Below, one piece after another: positions 32,791 through 44,343 of a stretch of DNA of 64,000 bases. Every line of letters begins with the position of its first letter. The stretch's first letter is position 1. Under the pieces are notes generated by a model, which saw only the letters and a program-made list of their open reading frames with translations, searched no databases and was not told the origin of the DNA. The stretch is from Isoetes taiwanensis (taxonomy: Eukaryota; Streptophyta; Lycopodiopsida; Isoetales; Isoetaceae), in contig JAJEKV010000082.1 of NCBI GenBank assembly GCA_021234155.1, positions 2,537,377 through 2,601,376 of the forward strand. Reading direction: 5' to 3'. Made by a program: the position numbers and the translations under genes.

Positions 32791-33464
32791 CAATATCAGC
32801 TTTTTCATAAAATAGGGTGGGGTCTTCGATCATATTCATGGTAAATAGTGCCAAAGGCCCAGCCGCTAGCACATTCACCCCAATTTTTGGTCCACATTTG
32901 TTTTTATCTGTTGTTTTATGCTAAAAACAACACCAAAATGGCCCCAAAAGTCTACGTGGCCAATTTATCTGGATTTGCACAAAGAGACAGTGGGTTTTTG
33001 GCCAAAAAAATCCACTATAGTTTTTCTGGCACCTTTTTGTTTTTTGGTCAACATGTCCTTTTTTTCACTATTGTTTTTAGCGAACTTTTGTCAACGTGTG
33101 GTTTTTTCTACTGTTGTTATTGAAGGAGCCACACGTTTCTTGTAACACATGTAGGTTTGAATATTAGTATAGGTGGAAACTGAAAAACACAGTTCTTTTT
33201 TTCTTTTCTATGTGTGTTGTTTTTATTTCTCTATTTGTAGTTTTTTTAAGTAAACATTGTTTTTCCGAAAAAAAAGATACATAATTTTCAAGAAATTCAC
33301 GTGTTTTGTTTTAAAAAAAACTATTGTTTTCAAACGTTGTTTTCCTCAATGCGACATGTAGTAATTAGAAATAAGTAGTTGTTCTTACCAAATGTTGTTT
33401 TTGTGAAAAAAAATAAAGGACCATACATAGCCTTTCATTTCTAGTGTTGTTTTTGGATCAAAAT
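32791..33464. other. T-rich low-complexity DNA
   Basis: Many GTTGTTTTT- and TTTTTTC-like runs occur. No gene or clear repeat unit is seen. The right edge holds the target TTGGAAAA of the L1 insertion. Confidence 0.55.
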
Positions 33465-33472
33465 TTGGAAAA

Positions 33473-34945
33473 TTTGGGCTTGGCCATTCTAGATTTGGCA
33501 TTGCATAGCAAGGTGTTGGTCTCCAAGTTTGTTTGGAGCATTCTGCAGGATGGAGCATCTTCTCCTGGTGCAGCGCTGTTGTTGCAGTCTCTTCGCCATT
33601 GTGTGGCATTTGGGAAGCCGTCTGTGCATGTGGGGCTGCCTTGGGCACTGTTGTATGGTCTCCGGCCTTTCTCACATGCATCCCCTTTTCTCACGGGGGT
33701 GTTGCGGGCTTGGGATCATGTGCGTGTGCTCTTCCAAACCTAGATTATGCCCTCAGTTTATCACCACTCTTCTCCTTTCTTGTGGGTTCCTCTACCCCCC
33801 AAGACTTGTTCTTGGTCGCCACCGCATGCTCTGGACTTGAAAGCCCGCTGGAGGCGAAGCCGTTGTGCTCACCTTGGAGGATTGGTATTGGGGTGGTCAG
33901 CTAGCTTCGTGGGAGTTCTTTCGAGCTCGCTGCCCTGAGGGCGTGGACAGGGCTATTCGGGAACAAGTGGCGGGGAGTATTCCGCTACACATACCTATAG
34001 TCCCTCAGGATGATGTGGTGGTGCGCTTTTGGAAGGTTCATCCGGATGTTGTGTCTTCTTGTTTTGTGCGGTCTTGTTGTGGTGTTTGGCTATTCATGAC
34101 ACATCGCCCCTTCGTGCAAGTGGTCTCGCAGCTTCCGGTTCTCGATGGGCTTCGGTTTGGACGTGGACATGGAGCTCACTTCCCCCACCGAAGGTTAGGG
34201 TGCTCATGTGGCAGGTGGTGCACCGCTGTATCAGGGTGAATGCCCTTGTGAGTCAGTTTAGGCCGTTTGTGAGCCCTCTTTGCCCTTGTTGTGGCCTTCA
34301 TCGGGAGACTGTGGAGCATTGTCTGGTGGCATCAATTTTATGGTAAAACATCCAATTCTACTAAATTCGTTTCTATAAAAACATTGGAAAAATAGGAAAC
34401 AATCGCCACTATTTCTATAGTTTAGAAGCAGCTAGAGGATGATAAAGTCATCACTGTTTATGCCCTCACTTGCAGGCTGCATGGGATTGGGTCAGGGCTC
34501 TGTTTCAATTGAGATTGACTAGCCAGCAGTTGCTGCTTCATGTGTATCCTGGTGCTTGGCCGCTCTTTGCGCAGCGAAGCCTTGCATCCGCGGCGTGGCT
34601 TGGTTGGTGTGGCTGATTTGGAAGCGGCGGCGGTTGTGGATCTTTCAGGAGATTCAGCAGCCTGCAGCCTCCTTTGATTCCTCGACTCAGGTACAAGCTA
34701 TTTCAAAGCTTTCTGGTGTTCCCGGGATTAGTAGAGCGGAAGTTTGCCATTTGGCGGGACTTCTTGGGTGTTGTAGATGGTGATGGTCGATTTGTACAGA
34801 AGAGAGTTGCGTTTTTCCGTGAGTTTGTTGTATGGCGTGTCGAGGTATCATTGTCTCTTTGGGGCAGTTCTCCTTCCTCCTCACTTGCTTTGTAATATTA
34901 CCATTCTTTTAATATATTGATGACACGCTTCAAAAAAAAAAAAAA
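33473..34945 (+). mobile_element. 5'-truncated plant L1 (LINE) with poly(A) and 8-bp duplication
   Basis: The coding remnant is the C-terminal part of a plant L1 ORF2. Landmarks are DLALHSKVLVSKFVWSILQD (near 33500), WYWGGQLASWEFFRARC (33880-33940) and the zf-RVT region PPKVRVLMWQVVHRCI with CPCCGLHRETVEHCL (34185-34325). It ends in TTAATATATTGATGACACGC and a run of 14 A (34932-34945). TTGGAAAA flanks it at 33465-33472 and 34946-34953. It is broken by frameshifts and by a 114-bp insertion at 34343-34456. Polymerase and endonuclease were lost at insertion. Confidence 0.85.
34343..34456. mobile_element. 114-bp MITE-related insertion inside the L1
   Basis: The sequence matches the right-hand third of the MITE at 9384-9693: TTCTACTAA-TTC-TTTCTATA, ATAGGAAACAATCGCCA, then GATGATAAAGTCATCACT. 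It interrupts the L1 zf-RVT region between HCLVASIL and the next coding block, and TTTATG occurs on both sides (34337-34342 and 34457-34462). Only one inverted end is present, so how it moved is unclear. Confidence 0.7.
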
Positions 34946-35167
34946 TTGGAAAACCACATGATTTGAAAATTTTTTAGACATGCAAACAAAGAATACTACA
35001 GGCAAAGAATGAGAATGAGAATGAGAATGAGAATGATTTTTATCGCCCAATCGAGGCCAATCGGCCTATGGGACCATTAAGGAGCGCAAAGAAACTTATT
35101 ATCGTCGGGTTAAAAACCCCCGCTCAAGGGTTTTCGAGGGAAAACCGTGGCGTGAATAAGAATGATG

Positions 35168-36100
35168 TCAAACTGCATAAGTATACATCAATGTATATAT
35201 ACATGTCAAGTGTGTGCCCGAGGACATAGCCGATCTCGCATGTCCATAACCTCCTGAAAGTATGATCCCAAAGACCGCATCGGATGTCGCGGGCTCAATG
35301 TCACATGTAATCCGGGCCGTGCCCGACCAACTCAAAGATAGCGCGTCCAATTTGATCATATGTCGGGCAACTTTGAAGGGTATGAGATTCATCCTCAATG
35401 ACTCCCATTTGGCAAAGATTGACAGAGCCCCGCCCCGGCGGGCTCACCAATCCATCCGCCTGCCTCAATTCAAGATGATGTGCCCCGTGCGCTTAATGGA
35501 GGCAATGAGTCCGCGCTTTTCATGGGCAAGTGGGTACGCAGTATCATTGCGGGGCCTCGCTCCAATGTGGGATTTATGTGGCGCCGATAGTGTGTCGCCT
35601 TTGACATGTTCAAGGGCATTGAATCCCAAAGCTTGCCGAGGAAGCAAGCGTCAAGATATTGCCTCAAGCTATGGCGATCAGCCTCCTCGCTTTGCACATG
35701 TATGCACCTCGTGCTCCCCGCACATTCCATCTAGCCAACCATTGAGCTCTCTTTTCCCTCCAGCAGCCTTGAGGCGGCCGCGCCCCATTGCCATGATATA
35801 AGCTAGTTTAGGGAGACGAGCATCGTCCATATTGACCACCTTCTGAAAATAGACAATGTGGCGATCAAGGGCCGCCCTCCTCAAGAGGCAAGAATCTGCC
35901 TCTCCAAAGTAGAATTTGATATGGGACTGTGGATTGCACCCCTAGTGCTCGTACTAAGAAGGCTTTCTCGACCTGCTCCAAGTCATTCCAAGTAGCAAGT
36001 GATACTCTTTGGGTCCCATACTTCCACCCCGTATAAAAAGGACAGGCTCTACTAAGACCTTGAACAGTGTGGTGATGGGCCCAATCATACAACTCCGCTC
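35168..36100 (-). pseudogene. LINE ORF2, C-terminal region
   Basis: Phrases such as VEPVLFIRGGSMGP (near 36040), the counterpart of VLYGCEVWGPG in the LINEs at 41-49 kb, and VRALGVQSTVPYQILLWRG mark the segment after the RT. The region to 35470 contains ECAGSTRCIHVQSEEADRHS-like remnants of the terminal C-x2-C...H...C motif. No frame spans the whole segment. Confidence 0.65.
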
Positions 36101-36960
36101 TATGACTATTGTTTTGCATTGGATATAGTGCCTTCCCACCGCCACTCGTAGTCGTATGGATGTGTCCCCTGCATAGTAGAAGGAAACTCCACTCCCAAAT
36201 ACTTGTATGTGGATGCAACTTCCACATTCTCGCCTTGGTAATCGGAAGGAGGGACCCTACCGACGGAAGATGATATGAAAACCACCTTAGTCTTGGCCAA
36301 GTTTGACGCGCATATAAGTCGCTTGGCGTATCGTGTCCGTGGCATCGAGATGTCGTTGCATGTCCGCTGGTGTGAGCTAGGAGGTCCACATCATCAAAGA
36401 TATATTAACCGGTCGATGATTTGATAGAGAAGGTGAGCTACATCGCCCCCCATTATCGCCAAGCCAGCTCTCCAATTGATCAATGTAAAGCCCAAACAAT
36501 GGTGGGGGAGAGGGCATCCCCGACGAACCCCGATACTACTATCAAATGGTTGGCTTGTTCCGCCGCAACCAACCCGAGCATCTTTCATATAGCTCGTATT
36601 AATCGCATTCTCGCAAAATCTACAGAACCCCAACCGCTGCAGCCTTTGCCCATAGTTTTTCCCCGAGGCACAAAGGTCAAACGCCTTTAAAAATCCACAA
36701 AGCAACAATATAGATCCCGACGGGCTGTTCCTCATTGCCTTCAATCGAAGTTCGCAACGGAAGATGTGGTCAACGGTTGAGTGCCCGGTCTGAATCCCCG
36801 CCTCGGGTGAGGGCCCGCGCACCGCCGCTTCGCCTTCAGCCCCGCCAACCGCCGCCGAGAATCCCAAGAAGTGCTTTTGTAAACACCGAACTGATTCATG
36901 ATTGTTCTAGTAATTGGTCGGGCAAAGCAGGGTCACCGCTTTATAGATGGGAACAACTCG
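36100..36960 (-). pseudogene. LINE ORF2, reverse transcriptase domain with disrupted active site
   Basis: Visible blocks are HSTVDHIFRCELRLKA (near 36770), LCGFLKAFDL (the DF-KAFD block, first aspartate changed), SSIGVRRGCPLPHH (GV-QGCPLSP block) and, in another frame, LAKTKVVFIS and YKYLGVEF. At the place of the catalytic YADD (about 36395-36430) the frame reads LLY and then about 26 foreign bases before the DDVDLL remnant resumes. The polymerase site is destroyed. Confidence 0.75.
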
Positions 36961-37420
36961 CTATTGGTCCACCGCAGCGGAAGTTTCCCGTAATGCCTTG
37001 TTGAACAAGGCGGTCAAGACGGGTATTATGGACGCCCCGCCCACTTAAGCAATTTCACCGTGATACCATCCAAGTCCGGGCTTTCCCATTGGCAAGACGC
37101 AAGACGCTGTAAGCCTTGTTCCACGTCCTAACTGCGTGATTTCCAAGACCGGACCTTCTTGCAAGGGTAATGCCGCATGTGCACCCCCGAGGGTCGAGAT
37201 AGCTGTTGTAAGTATTGCCTCCATCGCCTTGGGAGTGATATTCCCGTAATCTGTATCGGCTTTCTAAGAACCCTTCGCCGAAGGTCCCGGGGTGACGCCT
37301 GTGAGGTAAAACATTTCCCTTTGATCTTTATTGAATGTACCCGCTTTTTTATCTTTAAGGAAGATGCGGTACTGCTCGATCGCATGTGGGCGTAAAAGCG
37401 TGGTCGTGGACTTGGTGGAG

Positions 37421-38530
37421 TCAGCCGCTTGTGTTCCTTGCACTCGTGATCAAACCATTGATTATGTGGGAAGGTTGTGTTCGAGGAGGTCCGTCAGCGG
37501 GCGGCTTATCCCAAAGCACCTCTCTCGCCGCAGCCCTAAGCACATCGGTCACCGGCCCGTCTGTTGCTCTAGTGTAGGATATTGCAAAATTTCTGCCAGT
37601 GTCATCTATAAGCATCCGGGCATAAGCCCCGTGATGTTCATAATCCAATCGCAACTGAGGCATGTGAGGAGTTGTTGCACCCGGGTTCGTACAAACCCGC
37701 CAAGCCAACTTCAAGTAAAGTGGTAAGTGGTCCGAGTCGATCTTCTTCATCCCTATTAGTTGTTCCCACCGAAAAGTGCTTGATGACATGCATATCCCCG
37801 CTCGGGTGCACCAACACATAGTCCACCACACTAGATCCCCCCCGGTTTCCCCGCCTACAAGTGCTCTTAGGGGTGGAAGGCCACCGTATGCTACCCATTG
37901 CAGATTACTGTGTCAAAGATACCGCAGAGCAAAAGCAACCGCCGACCATAGCGCGCGGACTTGATTGTCATCCGATGTCCGTAATAAGCTCCTTCTGGGG
38001 ATGCAACCGCAATATATTATCGGTCAAGGGATCAAATCTCATGGGTTGTTTTACCCGGTCAGGCGCTGCATTGAAGTCTCCAAGGAGTATGATCGCTTAA
38101 CCGCTTATGTCATTGATGTCATCATATAGATCGACATAGGGGTCCAGCCTATCCACATCCGGAATGAGTGTGATAGAAGTTGCTTTCCGCATGTGGAAAG
38201 TAGCGCCGCCACAAAGAAGGGTCTCTATCGTTTAGCTTTGCACGCACCCACATGTGTACGGTTGTGCTTTTGTTCCGTCTTGAACAAGGAGATTGATCGT
38301 GCCAAGGTTGTTCAAGTAGTAGCAGGCAACCCCCATGCCCCCGCTTTCCTATGCAATCATTGAAGATTGAGTAGTGCCGGAGTCGGGTATCCTGTGGTCC
38401 TCGTGATGCTCCCATGTTTCCATGAAGATGAGATCCATGTCCGTGGGTAACCGAAGTTGAGACTATCTCCCTTTCGCCATGGGAAGCCCCGACAATTTAG
38501 GAGACCATGCGCGAGGCACAATTCCTATTT
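37421..38530 (-). pseudogene. LINE ORF2, apurinic-type endonuclease
   Basis: Blocks in order on the minus strand are MDLIFMETWEH (near 38420, catalytic glutamate), ILLGDFNAAPD (near 38085), SSVVDYVLVHPSGDMH (near 37810) and DSDHLPLYLKL (near 37725, the SDH catalytic block). These are the standard steps of LINE endonucleases that nick DNA at the insertion site. Stops and frame changes break the coding. Confidence 0.8.
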
Positions 38531-38799
38531 GTTGGCAGAGGCAACAGTGGGGATTCAATGGCAAAAAAGGGAGGGTGGCGTATGGAAGTACCGGAGATGT
38601 GCGAAAGCAAATGAAGGTGAGGCAACTTGAGCAGCCCGAGATGTGCGAAAGCAAATGTATATGCAGGGGCAACTTTGAGCAGCGCGGCGGCTGTAGCAGC
38701 GGCAATGGGCTCGGGCCGTAGGTCTTTGGAGGGTTAGCAAGATTCGTAGAAAGATTGGTGCACCAAAATTTGCATCTTGCCCCGAATCAGTCCTGCAGC

Positions 38800-40200
38800 T
38801 CCTCCTCATGCGCGAATGATTTTAACTTTGGCTAACTCGTTACTGCGGTCTTCTTATTGGGCGGGGGTCATGTCTCGGTCAACATACGTGGCGTTCCCTT
38901 TAGGCGCCTACCCCCGGGCGCAGATGTCTCCGCTTTCACTTGGCGCATCTCGTGATCGTGAACGTGACCACCCGGGCGATGCCGCCGGACGCCATGGTCT
39001 CGCCCTAATAATGTTTCATTGGCATGGGGAATGTCATTCGGAGCAAGAATCAACATTTGGAGCGGTTAATGAGGTCCTCCCCGCCTCTTCGGCCGCCGAT
39101 ACCACCACATTGTGGGCTTCTCCGCCTCGACTCTTGGAGCTCTCTCGATCAGGTCAATCGCTTGCGACAACAGAGTTGTTTTCTTGTCGGCGGGCATAGG
39201 TTGTGGCCTACATTGGGGCGGGGGTGGCATGGAGCAGCTTAGGGGGTGCAAGAGTAGACGGCCAGGCCGACGCCGCGCACTCTTGGGCAGGTGGGACTGG
39301 CCGTGGCGAGGTATAGTGGTCTCTCCTTTCGAGCCGGGAGCTTAGCTCTTTGAAATTATTCTTCGCCTTGTCAATTCACGCATGCACCGTTCCAATTGCT
39401 CATGAGCGTGCATTGAGGCCCTTGCCTTGTTCCAAGAATGGCGCCCCCTCACTCTTGCATCTTCCGATCTTGGGCTCGCAGAGCTATGCTCCAATTTCAC
39501 GCAGCGAGAGTCCAAAGATAGAGTTCATTGCACCCACTTCTTGTGTCTCGACCCTACTTTGAAGGGCTCTCAATTGTGACTAGCTCTCTTCAAAGCGACA
39601 CGGACTTTTTCGCGATCACGGTAGCGGCCTCCTCGACTCTCGATCGAAGGGGGAGATGGTTACCATTGTCTCTGCTCAACACGTTGCTTGTCTGCGGTCA
39701 TGGTTTCCATGGCGCTGCACAAGGAATCTATGCGGCCTCGCATGTCGACAAGACTCTTCTTATCCATACGCCTTTTGAGTGCACTAGGCTTAAGGCCATC
39801 TTCCAGTCTTTCATCGCGGGTCTCCATTTGGAAAACACGTTGTTTTTGATAGCCAGTACCTCTTTGAGCAATTTGGGTGCGGAGGCCCGGTGCATTTCCT
39901 CGCCAAGCAAGCAATTCGAAGCTCGTTGCCCTCGCCATTGCTTGAACCCCGTTTCCGATGCTCCTCAACTACCGGGTTTGGTGGTGGTGAAGCACGGATA
40001 TGGCTTGCCGCTAGGCTAGAGTATCTGTCATATGCCCGCCGAGCTATGCTTGTTGCACGGAGACTTTGCGCGCTTCTCTTTTCGATTATTGCACTGTCAA
40101 TTTTGCCGATGTCATCATCGGCTGCGATTGGGAATGGCATCTATGTACTCTCCCAAGAGAAGTTTCTTTGCCATGTCCGCTTAGGTAGAGGGATCAGGTG
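38800..40200 (-). pseudogene. LINE ORF1-like region
   Basis: This is the stretch upstream of the endonuclease in the LINE, where ORF1 is expected. Frames of 60-110 codons on the minus strand are rich in R, E, Q and K. One (39660-39968) has a heptad-like DKKSLVDMRGRIDSLCSAME segment suggestive of a coiled coil, which is usual in ORF1 RNA-binding proteins. I cannot see a zinc knuckle or RRM. The assignment rests on position more than on sequence. Confidence 0.45.
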
Positions 40201-40294
40201 ACGCCACCATCCACATGCATATCTGTGGGGTTGGATGAAGGGACGCAGGGCTCGTCCGGCTCTTCTATCACTGGAGTTGCCATGAATACGGTGT

Positions 40295-40588
40295 CACCCT
40301 ACAGACACTTGTCTGAAAGCCTCCAAGCACTTTGATGACACACAACCTCTGTCCTTTACGGGCACGCTCCGCCCGAAAGCTTCCACGATATCAGAAGCGG
40401 TAGCAGCTTCCAAGTGCAAGAAGCAAGTGCAGGCTCTTTCACCTTACAGACACCTGTCTGAAAGTGTTCAAGTGCATAAATCAAGCGCAGCCTCTAGTGC
40501 AACCTCTGTCACCTTACAGACGCTTGTATGAAATGAAAATAAGCAATAGTTCTTCCCCTTCACGGCTCGCCCCGTAAGGCTTCAAAGA
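40295..40588. repeat. array of five short hairpin units next to the LINE 5' end
   Basis: Five units at about 40295, 40351, 40440, 40510 and 40556 follow the plan (C)ACC-TACAGAC-loop-GTCTGAAAG-TTCAAG. Stems read CAGAC/GTCTG, CGGGC/GCCCG, CAGAC/GTCTG, CAGAC/GTATG and ACGG/CCGT, so both arms change together in at least two cases. In LINE orientation (minus) the array lies upstream of ORF1, the position of a 5' UTR. Confidence 0.6.
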
Positions 40589-40629
40589 TGTAGATGCTTT
40601 AAGCCAAGGTGATTGGATGGTATCACACC

Positions 40630-41485
40630 CTCTGAATCCCGTCTTAAAATCGGGTTGCAAAAACTTGTTGTTTTCTCCTCTCAGATCTTAAGCAAATGTG
40701 TACAAACCATATGTCTTTATAATCATCACAGAACAAGAATTCCAATGATATGCATTGCTCCCAAAACAGAGCTGCAGATCAATAGATATGAAGAAAAGTA
40801 TATAGTGCTGAAAAATCGAACAATGGAAACCCTAAAGCCAGCACTGAAAATCTGTTGTTTTTGCTCTGAAATCCTGTCTAAACATTAGCAACATAAAATA
40901 TCTTTGAAAGAATTCTGAGAGAGCTTTCCAAAGATATAAATCTCATGAGAAACCGAATCACAGAGAAAGAGATATGAACAAAAATGTAATATGAACCACA
41001 AAGTGGTGGTGCAGGCTGTAAATCTGTGTTTTTGCTATGGAAACACCATTCAAACACATGCAAATCACATACCTTCAGAAAGATCACTGAGGGAGCTTTC
41101 CAACTTGACAAATTTCAGCTGAAACGGAGTTAAAATCCGCCAGATACGATAGAAAATATGTGGACAATACCACGAGCACTTCAGAGTTTTTTTTGCGCCC
41201 TCGATTTGCAGCCAGAAAGTTCGAGTTTTTGCAGAGGAAAAATTATTGAAAACATATACAAATTACATACCAATAGGAAGAAATCTGAGATGACTTTCCA
41301 ACACAATAAATTTCAGCAGAAACGGGGTTCTTGATCTCCAAATATGATCAAAAGTGTTTGGGCAGCACCAGCAGCACTTCAGGGTTTTTTTGGGACCCCA
41401 ATTTGCAGCCCGAAAATCTGTGTTTCTGATGTAAAATAATCAGTGAAACATATGCAAATCACATACCAATAGAAACAAAGGGAGA
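40630..41485. repeat. tandem repeat, period about 197 bp
   Basis: CAAATCACATACC-like anchors fall at 41061, 41259 and 41455, with a weaker one near 40887. Between them recur GAGAGAGCTTTCCAA-, AATTTCAGC-GAAACGG-, CACTTCAG-GTTTTTTT- and TTTGCAGCC-like blocks in the same order. About four units are present with substantial divergence. The array stops where the LINE at 41491 begins. It contains no open frame. Confidence 0.75.
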
Positions 41486-41490
41486 AATTT

Positions 41491-42116
41491 TATTGATGGG
41501 AGATTTTAATGGTCGCACTGCATAGAAACAGGCATCTATTCTTAGCTCAGATGGGAAACCTGAATGGTTTGAAATGCTGGACGGTATGGAACATGACTGG
41601 AACAGGCATTCAGAAGATAAGATGCGATATCCCATGCCCCAAGGCCACCATCTTTTAAATTTCTACAAAGGGTTAAACTTAGTTATTTATAATGGCACTT
41701 CGAGATATCCAGGAACAGGAAACGTTACCTGTAGAAATGCCAGTGTAGTGGATTATGTGTTGGCAAAACCTTCTTTCTCTGGATTAATCGCAAACTTCAA
41801 TGTTGGAGATAGCACAGTAGAATCCGATCATGTTCCAATATTTGTTGAATTATATATCATGGACAAGCCCATACATGCTAAGGCTATAGATTATGTCCAC
41901 AAACTTGCTATGAGGTATGAGAAGGCGGATGTCTATAAACAAATTTGTGACCAGAAGATTGCTTTGGTGACTTGGCCACAAAAAGCAATTGAAATTAGCA
42001 GTGTGCTCACACGGTTAGTATTGAATAGTGCAGAAGAATGCTTTATCTCAGTCAAACAGAGGAAAGGATTGCCTTGCAATGGTTGGTTTGATTCCGAGTG
42101 CAAACAACAGAGATAG
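41491..42116 (+). pseudogene. LINE endonuclease, C-terminal half
   Basis: The frame carries ILLMGDFNGR, a stop at about 41522, then LNFYKGLNLVIYNGTSRYPG, ASVVDYVLAKPSF and VESDHVPIFVELY (SDH catalytic block). A stop follows at 42114. The N-terminal catalytic glutamate block is missing because the copy is 5' truncated. Coding continues in the same style, with a short gap, to the RT frame. Confidence 0.82.
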
Positions 42117-42414
42117 AAATTTAAGAATGCTAGGGGGCAAGAAAAGAATAAGGAAATAAAGAGATATACTAGGCTGATCAAGGGGAAAAAAAGGAGGTAC
42201 TTATATAAAAGACATATGCAAATGGTCACAGAATTGCGTGCATATCCAAAAAGGTTTTGGAACAGAATTAGAACTCCACAGAATATTAGAAACACCTTTG
42301 AAGTAGACGACCTCTTAGCAACAGTTAAGAAGCTTTATTATTTTCCAGGAGCTGAAACTTGTTTGGACCATATATGTGAACATGAGTATCTGACCATCAC
42401 ACATAATGACATAG

Positions 42415-44343
42415 TTGGGGGGGCTTAAGAAATTATGCAACAACAAAGCTGCTGATGCTAATGGCCTAGTAGCAGAGATGTTTAAGTGGGCAGGAGATGG
42501 AGTAGCAGATGTGCTACCAAATTTATTTAATATTGTAATGCGAAAGGGGTTTCCAGAGGAGTGGCAGCCTAATAGGGTAGTTCCACTTTATAAGACAGGT
42601 GATGAGTCAGATTTGTATAACTATCGCATGATTTTGATTGGTAGCTTTTATGCTAAGCTTTTTTCTACTATCCTGGACTCTAAAATTAGTGCATGGGCAG
42701 AGGAGATGAATGTTAGAGCAATGGGGCAGGCAGGCTTTAGGTCTAAGAAATCCACCATTGATCATTTGTTGACAGTGCGTGCTATAATAGACTCCGTTAT
42801 TGGGAAAAAGAAACCATTGTACGCTGCGTTTGTAGATTTTAGCAAAGCCTTTGATACGGTGAGCAGGAAACATTTATGGAATCGGCTGGTTGAGTTAAAT
42901 GTATCCAAAGAGCTAAGGCATGCGGTAGGTAAGCTCTATGAAAAAGTACTTATTCAGCTTCCATTTCCATATATTAGTGAGCAAAGAGTAGAAAGCAACC
43001 TGGGAGTGAAGCAGGGGTGTCCCCTCTCGCCTACATTGTTTGGACTTTTCATAGATCAGCTTGAAAATTGGATTGAACAGCATGGTGGGGATGGCACATC
43101 GCTATCTAGGTATGTGGTTTTGCTCTTGCTGTATGCAAATGACGTGGTTTTGCTTTCACGTAGCGTAAATGGGTTGCAGAAGCATTTAGATGCACTAACC
43201 TCTTTCTGCGATGCCAAAAGCATGCATGTAAATCTGGCTAAAACAAAAGTCGTAGTTTTTGGAGCATCCAAAGTTGGCCATGTTAAGCTGTACTATAAAG
43301 ATGAGTTAGTGGAAGTTACAGATCATTACAAATATCTCGGTTTGGTAGTAGATAAAAGCCCCAATTGGAATCAGGCAGTAGACCAGAAAATTAATGCAGG
43401 GCTTAAAGCCTTATATGCAATGCAGCATCATTGTGTAAGGGCTGAAATTTGGAATTTCAGCATGAAAAAAATGCTATACAGTACATTGGTAAGATCGGTC
43501 ATATTGTATGATTGTGAAATTTGGGGGCCAGGGTTAGCTTCTGACATGTGGAAGAAGGTAGAAAAAGTACAAAAGAGGTTTCTCAGAACAGAGCTAGGGA
43601 TCAAGGTGCAAACGCCATATGACATGATGCTAGTTGAGTCTGGAATGTTAACACTTGAAGCAGAGGCCTTGTGTAGAACACTCAAGTATGTCCATAAAAT
43701 TCTATACACTTTGCCGAGTAATCGTTTGCCCAGGATGGCTTTGGAGGAGACTCGTGCTAAAGGTTGGTTTGCAGAGGTGGAATTATGGATGTCAAAATGG
43801 GGGATGCATATGCAGGACTTACTATCAAATAAAGATGACATAAAAAAGTGGGTATCAGGAAGCTTTGTTCGTTGCAGCTGGAGAGATGGGGGAGTAAAGA
43901 AAGAATTTTATAGAACTGAGATCAACCCTAGTAAGCAGGCAGGTAAATATCTGGAAGAAGACATAAATACTAGACATAGACATGCTATTTGCAGAATTAG
44001 GTTGAGCTCACTTGGGGTCGAGGTTGGCAGGTGGAATGATATTCCACATGAACTCCGCCTTTGCCAGCTCCGTGGAAGTGCTGAGCTTGAAGATGAATTG
44101 CATGTTCTGTTGGACTGCCTCGCATATATAAATATCAGAGAGAAGCACCAGATCTCTGCGCATACACTTACAAAGTTTTTTAACCTTCCATGCACAACCA
44201 TGGGACGATATATAGGGGATGTAATGGATTGCAGAGAGAAAAAACTTAAGATATTGAATATAGCTGAACTGGGAGAGTTGAATGAGGGAAGGACTAATGC
44301 ATTTCCACCTGAGGATGCATTAGACGAATGGTTATATGGATGA
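42415..44343 (+). pseudogene. LINE reverse transcriptase and C-terminal domain, catalytic YADD changed to YAND
   Basis: About 640 codons are open. RT blocks are NKAADANGLVAEMFK, NRVVPLYKTGD, GQAGFRSKKSTIDHL, AAFVDFSKAFDTV, GVKQGCPLSPTLFGL and YANDVVLLS. The last should read YADD, and D to N removes a metal-binding aspartate. The thumb block AKTKVVVFG and VILYDCEIWGPG follow. The terminal motif C-x2-C...H-x4-C has lost its second cysteine (CQLRG...HVLLDC). The frame starts after a run of seven G (42417-42423), where a frameshift separates it from the upstream part, so no natural start codon is implied. Confidence 0.85.

Larger units (their letters stand above)
35006..40250 (-). mobile_element. 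G+C-rich LINE, long but decayed
   Basis: On the minus strand the order is ORF1-like region (about 38800-40200), endonuclease (37421-38530), reverse transcriptase (36100-36960), C-terminal domain (35168-35900), 3' UTR and a (TCATTC)n tail (35006-35036). The 3' UTR contains AAAACCC paired with GGGTTTT (near 35120-35145) and the terminal hairpin AGGCC-GATT-GGCCT (35054-35067). Base composition is clearly richer in G+C and CpG than the neighbouring DNA, with sharp steps near 35050 and 40600. Frameshifts are numerous. It served as the reference for recognising the split LINE at 14-22 kb. Confidence 0.82.
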
